From: JAGTVG01 sp942491935
Lineage (GTDB): Bacteria; Bacteroidota; Bacteroidia; Cytophagales; Cyclobacteriaceae
Length of the DNA stretch: 64,000 nucleotides
Assembly (NCBI GenBank): GCA_942491935.1
Contig: CALOCZ010000034.1
Coordinates: forward strand, 81,777-145,776
Direction: 5' to 3'
Shown here: positions 9,892 to 18,273 of the stretch, piece by piece
Layout of the letters: each line of letters starts with the position of its first letter
Position numbering within the stretch: position 1 is the first letter of the stretch
Program-made: the position numbers and the translations under genes
Notes under the pieces: generated by a model
What the model was told of the DNA's origin: nothing
The model's database searches: none
The model's input: the letters and a program-made list of their open reading frames with translations, nothing else

Positions 9892-10866
9892 TTGCATACA
9901 TCGGATACAAAATATATTATCCTTCCATTCATGGTCCTATGCATGAAAGGATCATTATGGCTTGAGGGAACCATTTATAAAACACCAAAAAGTCTCTTTA
10001 AAATAAAGCACAAGGAACATTTTTGGAGAAATATATTCCGGGTTATGCATTCTTACCTAAGAGGATCAACGAAAAGTAACAACTTGGAGATTAGATTTAA
10101 TGGGACAAGCCATAAAGTCCGGTCGAACAACAGGGGATATTTTAAAATAAACCTTAGTTGCGATAATGGCATTAGTGTGGACCTGAATCATTTAAATGTT
10201 TACCTGTTGAAGAAAAACCGTAAGATCCGCTTACAAATACCCGAACCTTTCGATCATTGTTATTTTTCATACGGAAATGGTAAAATGGCTGTTATTTCAG
10301 ACATCGATGATACAGTATTGGTTACACATACGCTTAATACATTTCGGAAAGTACGCACACTACTTATTAAAAATGCACTTAAACGAAAGGCGGTTAAGGA
10401 AATGAAGGACTTGTACCAGCAATTCAGCCTAAAAGGTTATCCCTTCTTTTATGTTTCAAACAGCGAATCCAATCTTTTCCCCCTAATCCGCTTATTCCTT
10501 GAACATAATCACTTCCCAATAGGGCCAATATTCCTAAAACCTTTTGTAAAGTGGAATCAGATAATTAAAAAAAAGAAGAGACCGGAAAACTCTTCCCATA
10601 AGAAGGAAAAAATTACCTTCCTGCTTAACTCTTTAAAAGATATGAATTTTATTTTGATAGGAGATGACAGTCAGAAAGATCCGGAGATATATGCTGAAAT
10701 ATCGAAGACTTTTCCCGGAAGAATTAAGCAAGTGTATATCCGTTCAGTGAAAAAAAACTTCACAGCAAAAAGAATTCAGAAACAATCAGAAGTTGAAAGA
10801 TCCCCGGACACTGATTTTATCTATTTCAAAGAACCAAAAGAAATTATTGAATCTGTAAGTATATAA
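9892..10866 (+). CDS. App1-type (DUF2183) phosphatase-domain protein
   Basis: A 324-residue protein with the HAD-like catalytic signature SDIDDTVL near residue 138, followed by FFYVSNSESNLFPLIRLFL and a downstream ILIGDDSQKDPEIY. That order is characteristic of the App1 phosphatidate-phosphatase domain family (DUF2183). The N-terminal 120 residues would be the small beta domain found before it. The start is uncertain: TTG at 9892 is the first plausible codon, and no ATG precedes it in frame. Substrate is unknown; family members act on phospholipid-type phosphates. The 160 bp before it hold no clear signal. Confidence 0.75.
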   Translation: MHTSDTKYIILPFMVLCMKGSLWLEGTIYKTPKSLFKIKHKEHFWRNIFRVMHSYLRGSTKSNNLEIRFNGTSHKVRSNNRGYFKINLSCDNGISVDLNHLNVYLLKKNRKIRLQIPEPFDHCYFSYGNGKMAVISDIDDTVLVTHTLNTFRKVRTLLIKNALKRKAVKEMKDLYQQFSLKGYPFFYVSNSESNLFPLIRLFLEHNHFPIGPIFLKPFVKWNQIIKKKKRPENSSHKKEKITFLLNSLKDMNFILIGDDSQKDPEIYAEISKTFPGRIKQVYIRSVKKNFTAKRIQKQSEVERSPDTDFIYFKEPKEIIESVSI

Positions 10867-10880
10867 ATTCCGGTAATATC

Positions 10881-10888
10881 TATTTTTG
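10881..10888 (+). promoter_or_regulatory. Candidate -7 box (TATTTTTG) for the barrel gene at 10917
   Basis: TATTTTTG matches TAnnTTTG and lies 28 bp before the next start codon. No TTG occurs at the expected distance upstream, so only the -7 element is supported. Confidence 0.35.
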
Positions 10889-10916
10889 CCAAAAAATAAA
10901 AACTAAAGCTAGTTAT

Positions 10917-11597
10917 ATGAAATACATTTACAATTTAATAATTCTTGTCACTCTTGTTTTGCTTTTTAATTCCGGTTCTTTAAAAGCGCAGAATAAGACT
11001 TATTGGTCAACCGGATTTGAGATGTTATTCTCCTTTGCGGATATACAACAGGATGGCATTAGTAAATCTTCCATAATCCGATGGGCACCCGTATTCAACG
11101 TTCAGACTTTCTTCAACTATGATGCTACTAAAAATTTTGGGTTGTTTTCAGGAATAGGTGTAAGAAATGTAGGATTCATTTATGATGAAGATGAAGCCAC
11201 AAGAAAGAAATACAGAACTTATAATATGGGTATTCCCTTCGGTATAAAAGCAGGCAATTTTGAAAAAACATTCGTCTATGCAGGATATGAAATTGAGTTC
11301 CCATTTAATTATAAAGAAAAAACATTCGTAAACAATCAAAAGTCAAGGTACAATGAGTGGTTCACTGACAGAGTTCCCACAATTAACCATTCAATTCTGG
11401 TTGGACTACAATTTCCCAAGGGCGTAAACCTAAAGTTTAAGTATTATTTTACCGGATTCTTTAACCAGGATTTTGTTCAAGTCGATGGAACTACAGGAGA
11501 TCAATACAAGCCATATGAAAACCTGGATGTCAATGTATTTTTCTTCTCAATAGGCATAAACCTGTTTAAAGACAAAGAGCTTTATTTCGCCGATTAA
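10917..11597 (+). CDS. Predicted outer-membrane beta-barrel protein
   Basis: The protein has 226 residues, with a signal peptide (MKYIYNLIILVTLVLLFNSG, cleaved near LKAQ) and then short amphipathic beta strands typical of PorT-like or OmpW-size barrels (FGLFSGIGVRNVGFIYD, KTFVYAGYEIEFPFNY, HSILVGLQFPKGVNLKFKYY). The last strand runs up to a polar end. No catalytic motif is visible. A strong hairpin overlaps its stop codon, so it is probably monocistronic. Confidence 0.65.
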   Translation: MKYIYNLIILVTLVLLFNSGSLKAQNKTYWSTGFEMLFSFADIQQDGISKSSIIRWAPVFNVQTFFNYDATKNFGLFSGIGVRNVGFIYDEDEATRKKYRTYNMGIPFGIKAGNFEKTFVYAGYEIEFPFNYKEKTFVNNQKSRYNEWFTDRVPTINHSILVGLQFPKGVNLKFKYYFTGFFNQDFVQVDGTTGDQYKPYENLDVNVFFFSIGINLFKDKELYFAD

Positions 11598-11623
11598 GTT
11601 GAAATAAAGCCCTCATTTTTTTT
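11579..11623 (+). terminator. Intrinsic terminator overlapping the end of the barrel gene
   Basis: A perfect 10-bp stem, GCTTTATTTC (11579-11588) and GAAATAAAGC (11601-11610), is followed by CCTCA and a run of eight T residues. The stop codon of the upstream gene sits inside the loop. Confidence 0.8.
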
Positions 11624-11632
11624 GAATACTTT

Positions 11633-12277
11633 CTAATTTGTATTTGTAGTGTCAGCTGCCGCTGAAGTAGCCTGAGGTATTGCCCCTTTAGAATTATATT
11701 CATCGTTCAGGCCCTTTACCACAATTTCCGTAACATCCATCCCTTTATCTCCATAAAGAACAGCATTTCCCCTTTTTGCATTTAAAATCAATGCAAATCC
11801 GTTTTCTCTGGCGTAATTTTCGAGGAACTTAGTGACTTTATCATACAGCTGAGTATTAACTTCCGACTCAGCTCTTAAAAGATCCTGGCCCATTTTTTCT
11901 TGTAATAACATCAGGTTCTGTCTTTTTTGCATAAGATCTTCCTCCACTGCCCTTGCCTGATTCATGGTCATATTCCCTGCGGTCCTTTGAAATCCTTCGA
12001 ATTCCTTTTGCAGGCCCTGGGCTTTCATTGTATAATCATTTTCCATCTCCTGCCTTTTTTTATCCAGATCGCTTGCCAATTCCTTGAAGTATTCATAATT
12101 ACTTAAAAGTGAATCTTCGAGAACATATGCAATTGCAATATCACTTGGAGTTGATACAGCTTCTGTATCTCCGTCAGCTGATGCTTTATGATCTTTAGGT
12201 AAAGAGAGAAATAACACATACAGTACAATAATGGCTATAGCCAGAATAATGTTTAGAATAATCGTAAAATATTTCAC
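11633..12277 (-). CDS. OmpH/Skp-like protein with N-terminal membrane anchor
   Basis: This is an OmpH-family protein: one hydrophobic N-terminal segment (KYFTIILNIILAIAIIVLYV), a long coiled coil (ASDLDKKRQEMENDYTMKAQ through MQKRQNLMLLQEKMGQDL), then the conserved tail NGFALILNAKRGNAVLYGDK. Skp-type proteins chaperone outer-membrane proteins in the periplasm. I place the start at the GTG at 12277. A -7 promoter box lies at 12306-12313, inside the longer open frame, so translation from further upstream is unlikely. That gives about 214 residues. The C-terminus is rich in Ala, Thr and Asn. Confidence 0.75.
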   Translation of the reverse strand: MKYFTIILNIILAIAIIVLYVLFLSLPKDHKASADGDTEAVSTPSDIAIAYVLEDSLLSNYEYFKELASDLDKKRQEMENDYTMKAQGLQKEFEGFQRTAGNMTMNQARAVEEDLMQKRQNLMLLQEKMGQDLLRAESEVNTQLYDKVTKFLENYARENGFALILNAKRGNAVLYGDKGMDVTEIVVKGLNDEYNSKGAIPQATSAAADTTNTN

Positions 12278-12305
12278 TTTCTGATGATTTTGGTTTAACT
12301 GGTCG

Positions 12306-12313
12306 CAAATATA
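12306..12313 (-). promoter_or_regulatory. Candidate -7 box (TATATTTG) for the OmpH-like gene
   Basis: The minus strand reads TATATTTG, 28 bp before the chosen GTG start. It decides the start codon of the OmpH-like gene. No TTG at 19-21 bp upstream was found. Confidence 0.4.
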
Positions 12314-12369
12314 AAAAAGATAAATATATACTATACTAAGAAGGATCAATAATTAATATACAGGGGCTA

Positions 12370-13089
12370 TTAACGATTCTGATAGAAATACCTGATCTCA
12401 CTGTCTTTCCCTGCCGTGTGAGAAATATTTTCTTTCTGCTGAAGCATATCTTCTTTGACATATGGGATTCCTGTTGAAGTTTCTGCCTCGCCAAGATATA
12501 TGGGTGTTTTTTTAAAATAAAAAGCCAGAAAAATGCCGGCAACAGATCCCATAATATGTGATTCCCATGAAATAGAATCATCGAATGGAAAAAGACCATA
12601 TATCATCCCTCCATAGAGAAAGAATATGATCATGGATATGGCGAGAGATCTTGGGTTCTTTCGCAAGATACCACCCCAGAATATGAACATGACAAGCCCA
12701 TAAACAAGTCCGCTGGAACCTATATGATAAGCTTCCCGTCCTATGATCCATACCCAGAAACCAGAGGCCAGGTATATCCAGAAAAATACTTCAAGAGCGA
12801 TTCTATGGTAGAAGTAAAATAATCCCACACCTAAAATGATCAGGGGAATGGTATTGGACATTAAATGTATAGCATCACCATGGATCAATGGTCCGGTGAT
12901 TATACCCAGACTCCCTTTAAAAGTTCTTGGAAGTATACCATATAATCCCAGGTCAAGATGACTTGCCCATTCCAGTGATTTTATTATCCATAAGATCAAT
13001 ACAAATGATAAAGTCAAATAGACTCCTCTTTGCAGTATTTTAAATTCTTTGGATTTAAACATATTCATGGAATCAACCAGCAGAAACAA
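12370..13089 (-). CDS. Rhomboid-family intramembrane serine protease
   Basis: About 235 residues with six hydrophobic segments. The catalytic serine motif is HIGSSGLVYG (GxSG) in one helix, and the catalytic histidine is in SWESHIMGSVAG in a later helix. LIHGDAIHLMSNT in the second segment matches the rhomboid HxxxN region. These proteins cut transmembrane helices in the inner membrane. Start could be the ATG at 13089 or one of two in-frame ATGs at 13068 and 13062; the later ones give a more usual length. The C-terminal 45 residues are polar and not part of the family core. Confidence 0.85.
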   Translation of the reverse strand: MFLLVDSMNMFKSKEFKILQRGVYLTLSFVLILWIIKSLEWASHLDLGLYGILPRTFKGSLGIITGPLIHGDAIHLMSNTIPLIILGVGLFYFYHRIALEVFFWIYLASGFWVWIIGREAYHIGSSGLVYGLVMFIFWGGILRKNPRSLAISMIIFFLYGGMIYGLFPFDDSISWESHIMGSVAGIFLAFYFKKTPIYLGEAETSTGIPYVKEDMLQQKENISHTAGKDSEIRYFYQNR

Positions 13090-13202
13090 CCAATATTGGC
13101 AAGCTGCTTCTAAGGTTTGAAATTCTTAAATAAAGTTAATCAAATATCCTGTGTTAGCCTATATTCAATTCCATACATTAGGGTTATAATTTGGTTTTAA
13201 AT

Positions 13203-13210
13203 TATATTTG
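13203..13210 (+). promoter_or_regulatory. Candidate -7 box (TATATTTG) for the sugar symporter
   Basis: TATATTTG matches TAnnTTTG and lies 35 bp before the start codon at 13245. A TTG occurs only 9 bp upstream, not at the usual spacing. Confidence 0.35.
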
Positions 13211-13244
13211 GTTATCATTGAATCTAATCGCTGAATAATCATTA

Positions 13245-14588
13245 ATGAAAAAATACCTCTACTTCGTTACTTTTGTTGCTGCACTGGGCGGATTCCTGTT
13301 TGGTTTTGACACAGCGGTTATTTCAGGTGCGGAGCAGTCAATTCAAATCTTATGGAAACTTAATGAAATTCAACATGGTCTTACTGTGTCTATAGCACTT
13401 TTTGGGACCATTGTCGGTGCACTTCTCGGAGGATTCCCATCTGACAAATTTGGAAGAAAGAAAACCCTATTCTGGATTGGCCTGTTGTATTTTGTTTCAG
13501 CTATAGGTTCTGCTTTAGCTACTGGCTGGTATGCTTTTTTATTTTTCCGGTTTATCGGGGGACTGGGAGTTGGGGCTTCATCAGTTGCGGGGCCAATGTA
13601 TATATCCGAAATATCCCCTGCCCGGATGCGTGGGAGACTGGTTGCTTTATTCCAGTTTAATGTTGTGTTAGGTATACTACTTGCTTATCTTTCTAACTAC
13701 TTAATCGGGGGTAGCGGTGAAAATGCCTGGAGATGGATGCTGGGCGTAGAAGGGATCCCCGCCTTTGCATTTCTATCCCTGGTCTTGTTTATCCCTGAAA
13801 GTCCCAGATGGCTGATCTTTAAAAAGGGCCTTGTTGAAAACGCTAGATCTATCTTATCCAGGATCGGGCACAAGAATGTAGAAGAGGAGGTCCAATTGAT
13901 ATTAACAACACATCAACAGCATCTGGGCAAATCAGAAAAGGAGAAATTTTTCTCCAAACAATACAAATTCCCGATTATGCTTGCGGTCATGTTTGCCATT
14001 TTCAACCAGGTTTCAGGCATAAATGCAGTTATTTATTATACTCCAAGGATTTTTCAGAATGCAGGTCTGGAAACAAGTTCTGCTTTACTTTCAACAGCCG
14101 GTATTGGATTGATCAATTTCGTATTTACAATCATAGCAATCAATTTCATTGATCGTTTTGGCAGGAGATTTTTGATGATACTTGGTTCTTTTGGCCTGAT
14201 CATTACACTTGCAATGACATCACTGTCATTTTATTTTTCCATTGGAGGACAACTTGTTGCCATTAGCCTTTTTATTTATATTGCCTTTTTCGGATTTTCC
14301 CAGGGGGCTGTTATCTGGGTATTCATTTCCGAAATTTTTCCCAATGAAGTACGTGCTAAAGGGCAATCCCTTGGAAGTTTTACACACTGGTTTATGGCAG
14401 CATTCATAACCTTTCTGATCCCTTCTGCTGAAAAGATAGGATTTGGTCCTACCTTTTTATTTTTCTCGATCATGATGGTATTTCAATTGTTCTTTGTATT
14501 GAAGATCATGCCTGAGACAAAAGGAATATCTCTTGAGGAATTAGAGAATGTGATGTTGAAGAAAAAATCCCGCAATAAGCGGGATTAA
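13245..14588 (+). CDS. Sugar:H+ symporter of the MFS sugar-porter family (XylE-like)
   Basis: A 447-residue, 12-helix transporter with the sugar-porter signatures: GGFLFGFDTAVISGA at the start, DKFGRKK and DRFGRR between helices 2-3 and 8-9, RFIGGLGVGASS, PESPRWL before the central loop, and PETKGISLEELE at the end. FNQVSGINAVIYY in helix 7 is the QQxxGxNxxxYY-type motif of xylose/hexose porters. Substrate is probably a pentose or hexose. The xylose isomerase/xylulokinase genes 9 kb away make xylose attractive, but the genes are not in one operon. The last codons overlap a hairpin shared with the convergent gene. Confidence 0.88.
   Translation: MKKYLYFVTFVAALGGFLFGFDTAVISGAEQSIQILWKLNEIQHGLTVSIALFGTIVGALLGGFPSDKFGRKKTLFWIGLLYFVSAIGSALATGWYAFLFFRFIGGLGVGASSVAGPMYISEISPARMRGRLVALFQFNVVLGILLAYLSNYLIGGSGENAWRWMLGVEGIPAFAFLSLVLFIPESPRWLIFKKGLVENARSILSRIGHKNVEEEVQLILTTHQQHLGKSEKEKFFSKQYKFPIMLAVMFAIFNQVSGINAVIYYTPRIFQNAGLETSSALLSTAGIGLINFVFTIIAINFIDRFGRRFLMILGSFGLIITLAMTSLSFYFSIGGQLVAISLFIYIAFFGFSQGAVIWVFISEIFPNEVRAKGQSLGSFTHWFMAAFITFLIPSAEKIGFGPTFLFFSIMMVFQLFFVLKIMPETKGISLEELENVMLKKKSRNKRD
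14561..14586 (-). terminator. Hairpin terminator between convergent genes
   Basis: An 8-bp stem AATCCCGC / GCGGGATT (14566-14573 and 14579-14586) with a 5-base loop lies at the end of the symporter gene. On the minus strand it is followed by a run of T residues, so it should stop transcription from the GroES-like gene. It may work in both directions. Confidence 0.7.
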
Positions 14589-14591
14589 ATA

Positions 14592-14882
14592 TTAAATCTC
14601 TTCAGTTTCGACAAGTTTAGCCAGAACATCTGCATAAGGAACCACCAGGAAGGTATCTCCGTCCAGTTCAATTTCAGTTCCGGAATATTCTTTATAGAAT
14701 ACAACATCGCCAACGGCAATTTCCGGGCCTTCTATATTGCTCAAAGCGACAACCTTGGCAAATTTGGGTTTCTCCACAGCAGCGGTATCAGGAATGATTA
14801 TTCCCCCGGCTGTTGTTTGCTCATTTCCCTCATCTGATACATCCAGTATCACATTCTGATTTACAGGTTGTAATTCTCTCAT
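14592..14882 (-). CDS. GroES-like (Cpn10) co-chaperonin paralog without a GroEL neighbour
   Basis: A 96-residue Cpn10-fold protein. The mobile-loop region is present (EQTTAGGIIIPDTAAVEKP), as are the core strands (GDVVFYKEYSGTEIELDGD, FLVVPYADVLAKL). It differs from standard GroES in the N-terminus and in the usually conserved central part. No GroEL gene is next to it; instead it directly follows a thioredoxin-glutaredoxin gene with one base between them, so the two are surely co-transcribed. It is likely a second, specialised GroES rather than the housekeeping partner of GroEL. Confidence 0.85.
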   Translation of the reverse strand: MRELQPVNQNVILDVSDEGNEQTTAGGIIIPDTAAVEKPKFAKVVALSNIEGPEIAVGDVVFYKEYSGTEIELDGDTFLVVPYADVLAKLVETEEI

Positions 14883-14883
14883 A

Positions 14884-15468
14884 TTAATTCACTTTTATTT
14901 CTAATAATTGATTTAATTTCGTTTGATCAAAGCCTATCACCATTTGTCCATCAATTTCTGTTTGTGGTACGCCTTGCTGTCCACTCTTGCTCACCATACT
15001 TTGAGCTGCTCCCTGGTCACTTGCTACATCAACTTCTGAATACCTTACCCCATTTTTTCTCAAATAATTTTTAACTGTTGTACACCATGGACAAGTTGGT
15101 GTTGTATACAGAGTAACATTTTTTTGAGGTCGCTCAGCAGCTTTTGCCTCATAAATTATATGATCCAAAAGAGTTTGATAAAAATCTTCTTTATGACATC
15201 CTTTGAATGTATTCTTAAATTCTCCGAGTTCAAATTCAACAAGTACAGGAACTGTAGTAATGTTATAATTTCCGTGGATATCACGAACATTTTTAACATT
15301 TGCTACAAATATATTCGCTTCTGAATTTTTTTCAGCAACAGCTTCAATATTCTTTTTAGCACATTCACTCTGCTCTGAGCCTTCTTTATATAACAATAGA
15401 TAAGATCTCTTTTCTTTTCCGATCTTCTCTAATAATTCCGCATGAGAATTTAATGATTCAACAGACAT
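14884..15468 (-). CDS. Thioredoxin-like/glutaredoxin fusion protein
   Basis: The protein has 194 residues in two domains. The N-terminal domain (about 1-105) is thioredoxin-like: it has the cis-proline region ITTVPVLVEF, but where CxxC is expected it carries only one cysteine (EGSEQSEC). The C-terminal domain (about 115-194) is a glutaredoxin with a dithiol CPWC (LYTTPTCPWCTTVKNYLRK) and GVPQTEIDGQMVIGF. It probably reduces protein disulfides in the cytoplasm. It lies upstream of the GroES-like gene in the same transcript, suggesting a joint oxidative-stress or folding role. A candidate -7 box, TAAATTTG, is on the minus strand at 15489-15496. Confidence 0.85.
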   Translation of the reverse strand: MSVESLNSHAELLEKIGKEKRSYLLLYKEGSEQSECAKKNIEAVAEKNSEANIFVANVKNVRDIHGNYNITTVPVLVEFELGEFKNTFKGCHKEDFYQTLLDHIIYEAKAAERPQKNVTLYTTPTCPWCTTVKNYLRKNGVRYSEVDVASDQGAAQSMVSKSGQQGVPQTEIDGQMVIGFDQTKLNQLLEIKVN

Positions 15469-15488
15469 TTATATTTCCTTTTTTTATA

Positions 15489-15496
15489 CAAATTTA
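15489..15496 (-). promoter_or_regulatory. Candidate -7 box (TAAATTTG) for the thioredoxin-glutaredoxin/GroES operon
   Basis: The minus strand reads TAAATTTG, 20 bp before the start codon at 15468. The -33 element is not clear. The rest of the gap to 15684 shows no other structure that I can support. Confidence 0.35.
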
Positions 15497-15684
15497 TTAC
15501 ACATGAACAACTCTTCATAAATAATGCCAATTATTTTTTGACATAATATTGTCAGTGTTACAGGTCAAAATGTCATAAGGGAAGACTCCTGTGGATTACA
15601 GTTAAATCAAATTGTCATATATTAAATTTATCAATAGAGACTAAGGATAAATCCCTAAGGTGATGTTGAATATAATTATTTGAT

Positions 15685-17940
15685 TTAGTTTCTAGTAAAA
15701 TTAAATTCTGCCCTCCTGTTCATTCGAATTTCTTCACTATCCATATTGGCTATGATTGGCATCTTCTCTCCAAATCCGAGTACTTTAATCCTGGATCTTT
15801 CTACGCCCTGGCTTATCATATATTGTCGTACTGCATAAGCCCTTCTTTTGGATAATTCTATATTATAATAATAATCTCCAATATAATCAGTGAATCCACC
15901 GATCTCAAGCTTGATATCCTGATGACGTATCAGGAATGCAGCAATTGCATCAAGGATCGGATAAGAAGGAGGAAGTACTATATCAGAATTAAAATCGAAC
16001 ACCACCAGATTTTCCAGACTTGTTCCACCTGATGAATAAGATCTTGTTTGGGGTGCAGGTTCTGAATAGTCAGATGAATTACTTTGAATTTCTTCAGGTG
16101 TCACTTCTTCTAACTCCTCAGCGGATATTTCTTCATATTCTTCATCAGAAATAGCAGCCACAGCTATAACTTCGTCTATATCATCAAGTTCATCTGCAGG
16201 TTCCTCGTCCACATCTATTTCTTCGGTTTCATATGCTTCAATACCTGCTCCAATAGCCACAACGTCAGCCACAAGCTCAGGTTGGGATTCTGCCAGGTCC
16301 TTTGATAAAAATATATTTAAATCGAATGTATAAGGTTTGTTTTTATTTTCTAATTCAATAGGCATTTCTACTTTCTTATAGCCCGCCTTTTCCCCAACCA
16401 ATTTGTATTTGTACCCCGACCTAAGGAAGATCTGGTAATTGCCTGACATCTCATTTGAAAAGGTCGTTCCATAAACTTCATTTTCGGGTTCGATAAGTAG
16501 TGAGAGTAAAGCATTTACAGGTGTAGCAGCCTGTTCGTCCATTACCTTCCCTTTGACAACTACCAGGGGATTTGCATCCATGAACTGGGGTCGATCAACT
16601 CGTACAATACGCATCATGCCGTCTTTTGTCCCCTGTGCCAGATAAGCATAAGCATCCTTTTCATCGAAATAGAAATAGTGGTCGTTATATGGCGTATTTA
16701 TATCTTCACCAATATTTTCGGGTTCTCCCCAATTCTGCCATGAGTCATCAAGCCTTTTCACTCTGAAAATATCGCTTCCTCCCAAACCAGGATATCCTTT
16801 AGAGGTAAAATACAAGGCATTTTCTTCCATCGAAAAGAATGGGGCATATTCATCTTCCGGCGTATTGATGCTGGTAATATTTATTGGGGCGCCCCACTTG
16901 TTATCTCCTTCACTTAATGAAACGTATAGGTCCGTTCCCCCTTGTGTACCTTTCAGCTCACTGGATATGATCAAAACATTTCCATTATCAGTAATCGTAT
17001 AATCTGCATCCACAGGTATATCACCTGCATTTTTAATTTTCTGGACTTCCGATGAAGTCCATGCCCCATTTTCTTTTGAGACGGCTGACAAGTTCGCTCT
17101 TACCTTATTAGCGCTTCCGCTAACATTGCCGACCATTAAACGGGGGTTGTCATTCTTATAATAAATGGAATTTGAAGTATTAAATCCGATATTATTTATT
17201 TTTTCACCAAGTCTGACAGGATCTGAGTAATTGCCTCTATCATAGGTTGAAAACCATACATCCCCTGGATCATTAATGCCTCCCATATTGTCTTCACTGA
17301 ATCCTCTTGTAAAAAACAACGTTTTTTCATCTTCGGAATAAACGGGACGTATGTCCGACTCTTCACCTGCCGCATTAAGATCTATGTTCTTTTTTGTAAG
17401 CCTGGGATTTAAGCGATATGCAAATCCTTCCCTGAACCTAATAGGGACTACCGAGGTTGAAACCCCAATTGCATCGATCGAATTGGCTCCTTCTACCATA
17501 CTCCCATCCAAAACAATCTTCACCGATGTTATATTAAAGTCATAGGTAGGTAGAAATACATTTAAAATCCGGTTATTGACATCAACCGGTCCGGGAATAA
17601 AAGATCCAACTAGATGAGCATCCTTATTTTCATCATACACATAGATCATTTCTATTGCTCCGGGATTGCTTGTTTCTACAATGGCTATCTGGCGCATTTT
17701 CATAGGAACTCCAAATCCAACTACGAGATATTCCTGTGAGTTGGGAGAACTGGCCATCCAGGCCATTGGATCCTTTCCTCCAAACTTAAAAGCATTGGGG
17801 GGACCTATAACCTGAGATGCGGAAAAATCCTTTCCGGAGAACTGAGAGGAGTACTCAATTACTTCTGTGGCCCATTGAACTTCTTGTGTATAACTGTGAA
17901 TTGTAATAAGTGATAGCACCAAAAACAAATACTTCTTCAT
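15685..17940 (-). CDS. Discoidin-like / PD40 beta-propeller / OmpA C-terminal protein (copy 1)
   Basis: A 751-residue exported protein. It has a signal peptide (MKKYLFLVLSLITIHSYTQ) and an N-terminal beta-sandwich-like domain with EVQWATEVIEYSSQFSG and FNITSVKIVLDGS. A PD40-type propeller follows (PVYSEDEKTLFFTRGF; YAPFFSMEENALYFTSKGYP; GGSDIFRV), then a carboxypeptidase-regulatory-like domain, an acidic Glu/Asp-rich linker at about 565-625, and an OmpA domain (GGFTDYIGDYYYNIELSKRR; KVLGFGEKMPI; RMNRRAEF) that should bind peptidoglycan. It is the most divergent of three paralogs here, with a longer acidic linker. The likely role is as an envelope-spanning scaffold or sensor; function is unknown. 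Confidence 0.85.
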   Translation of the reverse strand: MKKYLFLVLSLITIHSYTQEVQWATEVIEYSSQFSGKDFSASQVIGPPNAFKFGGKDPMAWMASSPNSQEYLVVGFGVPMKMRQIAIVETSNPGAIEMIYVYDENKDAHLVGSFIPGPVDVNNRILNVFLPTYDFNITSVKIVLDGSMVEGANSIDAIGVSTSVVPIRFREGFAYRLNPRLTKKNIDLNAAGEESDIRPVYSEDEKTLFFTRGFSEDNMGGINDPGDVWFSTYDRGNYSDPVRLGEKINNIGFNTSNSIYYKNDNPRLMVGNVSGSANKVRANLSAVSKENGAWTSSEVQKIKNAGDIPVDADYTITDNGNVLIISSELKGTQGGTDLYVSLSEGDNKWGAPINITSINTPEDEYAPFFSMEENALYFTSKGYPGLGGSDIFRVKRLDDSWQNWGEPENIGEDINTPYNDHYFYFDEKDAYAYLAQGTKDGMMRIVRVDRPQFMDANPLVVVKGKVMDEQAATPVNALLSLLIEPENEVYGTTFSNEMSGNYQIFLRSGYKYKLVGEKAGYKKVEMPIELENKNKPYTFDLNIFLSKDLAESQPELVADVVAIGAGIEAYETEEIDVDEEPADELDDIDEVIAVAAISDEEYEEISAEELEEVTPEEIQSNSSDYSEPAPQTRSYSSGGTSLENLVVFDFNSDIVLPPSYPILDAIAAFLIRHQDIKLEIGGFTDYIGDYYYNIELSKRRAYAVRQYMISQGVERSRIKVLGFGEKMPIIANMDSEEIRMNRRAEFNFTRN

Positions 17941-18224
17941 AGGTGATCAGATCGAAGGTTTAGCCAAGATAAAAAAATTAATCGTATTATATCAAATACA
18001 AATAGAACTTTATTTTAGCCTGTTTTTTGGGAATTTGCGAAGTTTTCGGCTGTTTTTTTGAAAATTTGTTAATTTATTAATTTAAGTAAGGTTGGTTAAA
18101 ATTCTTTGTATCAATGAATTAAAACAAAACGATGAAAAGTCTATAATAAATGAGGGACGAAAATATTTCTCAAGAAAAAACTTCGCAAAATTTTATAAAA
18201 TAGTCTCGAATGCTAATAAAAAAA

Positions 18225-18266
18225 TAAATTTCACGGGAATTCAATATTATTAAGAAACAGTTCCCG
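18225..18266 (-). terminator. Terminator after OmpA/PD40 copy 2
   Basis: On the minus strand an inverted repeat CGGGAA / TTCCCG (plus-strand 18261-18266 and 18234-18239) is followed by a T-rich stretch. The loop is long (about 20 bases), so it is a moderate candidate. The rest of the 333-bp gap 17941-18273 is A/T rich and holds no gene that I can support. Confidence 0.5.
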
Positions 18267-18273
18267 CAATAAA

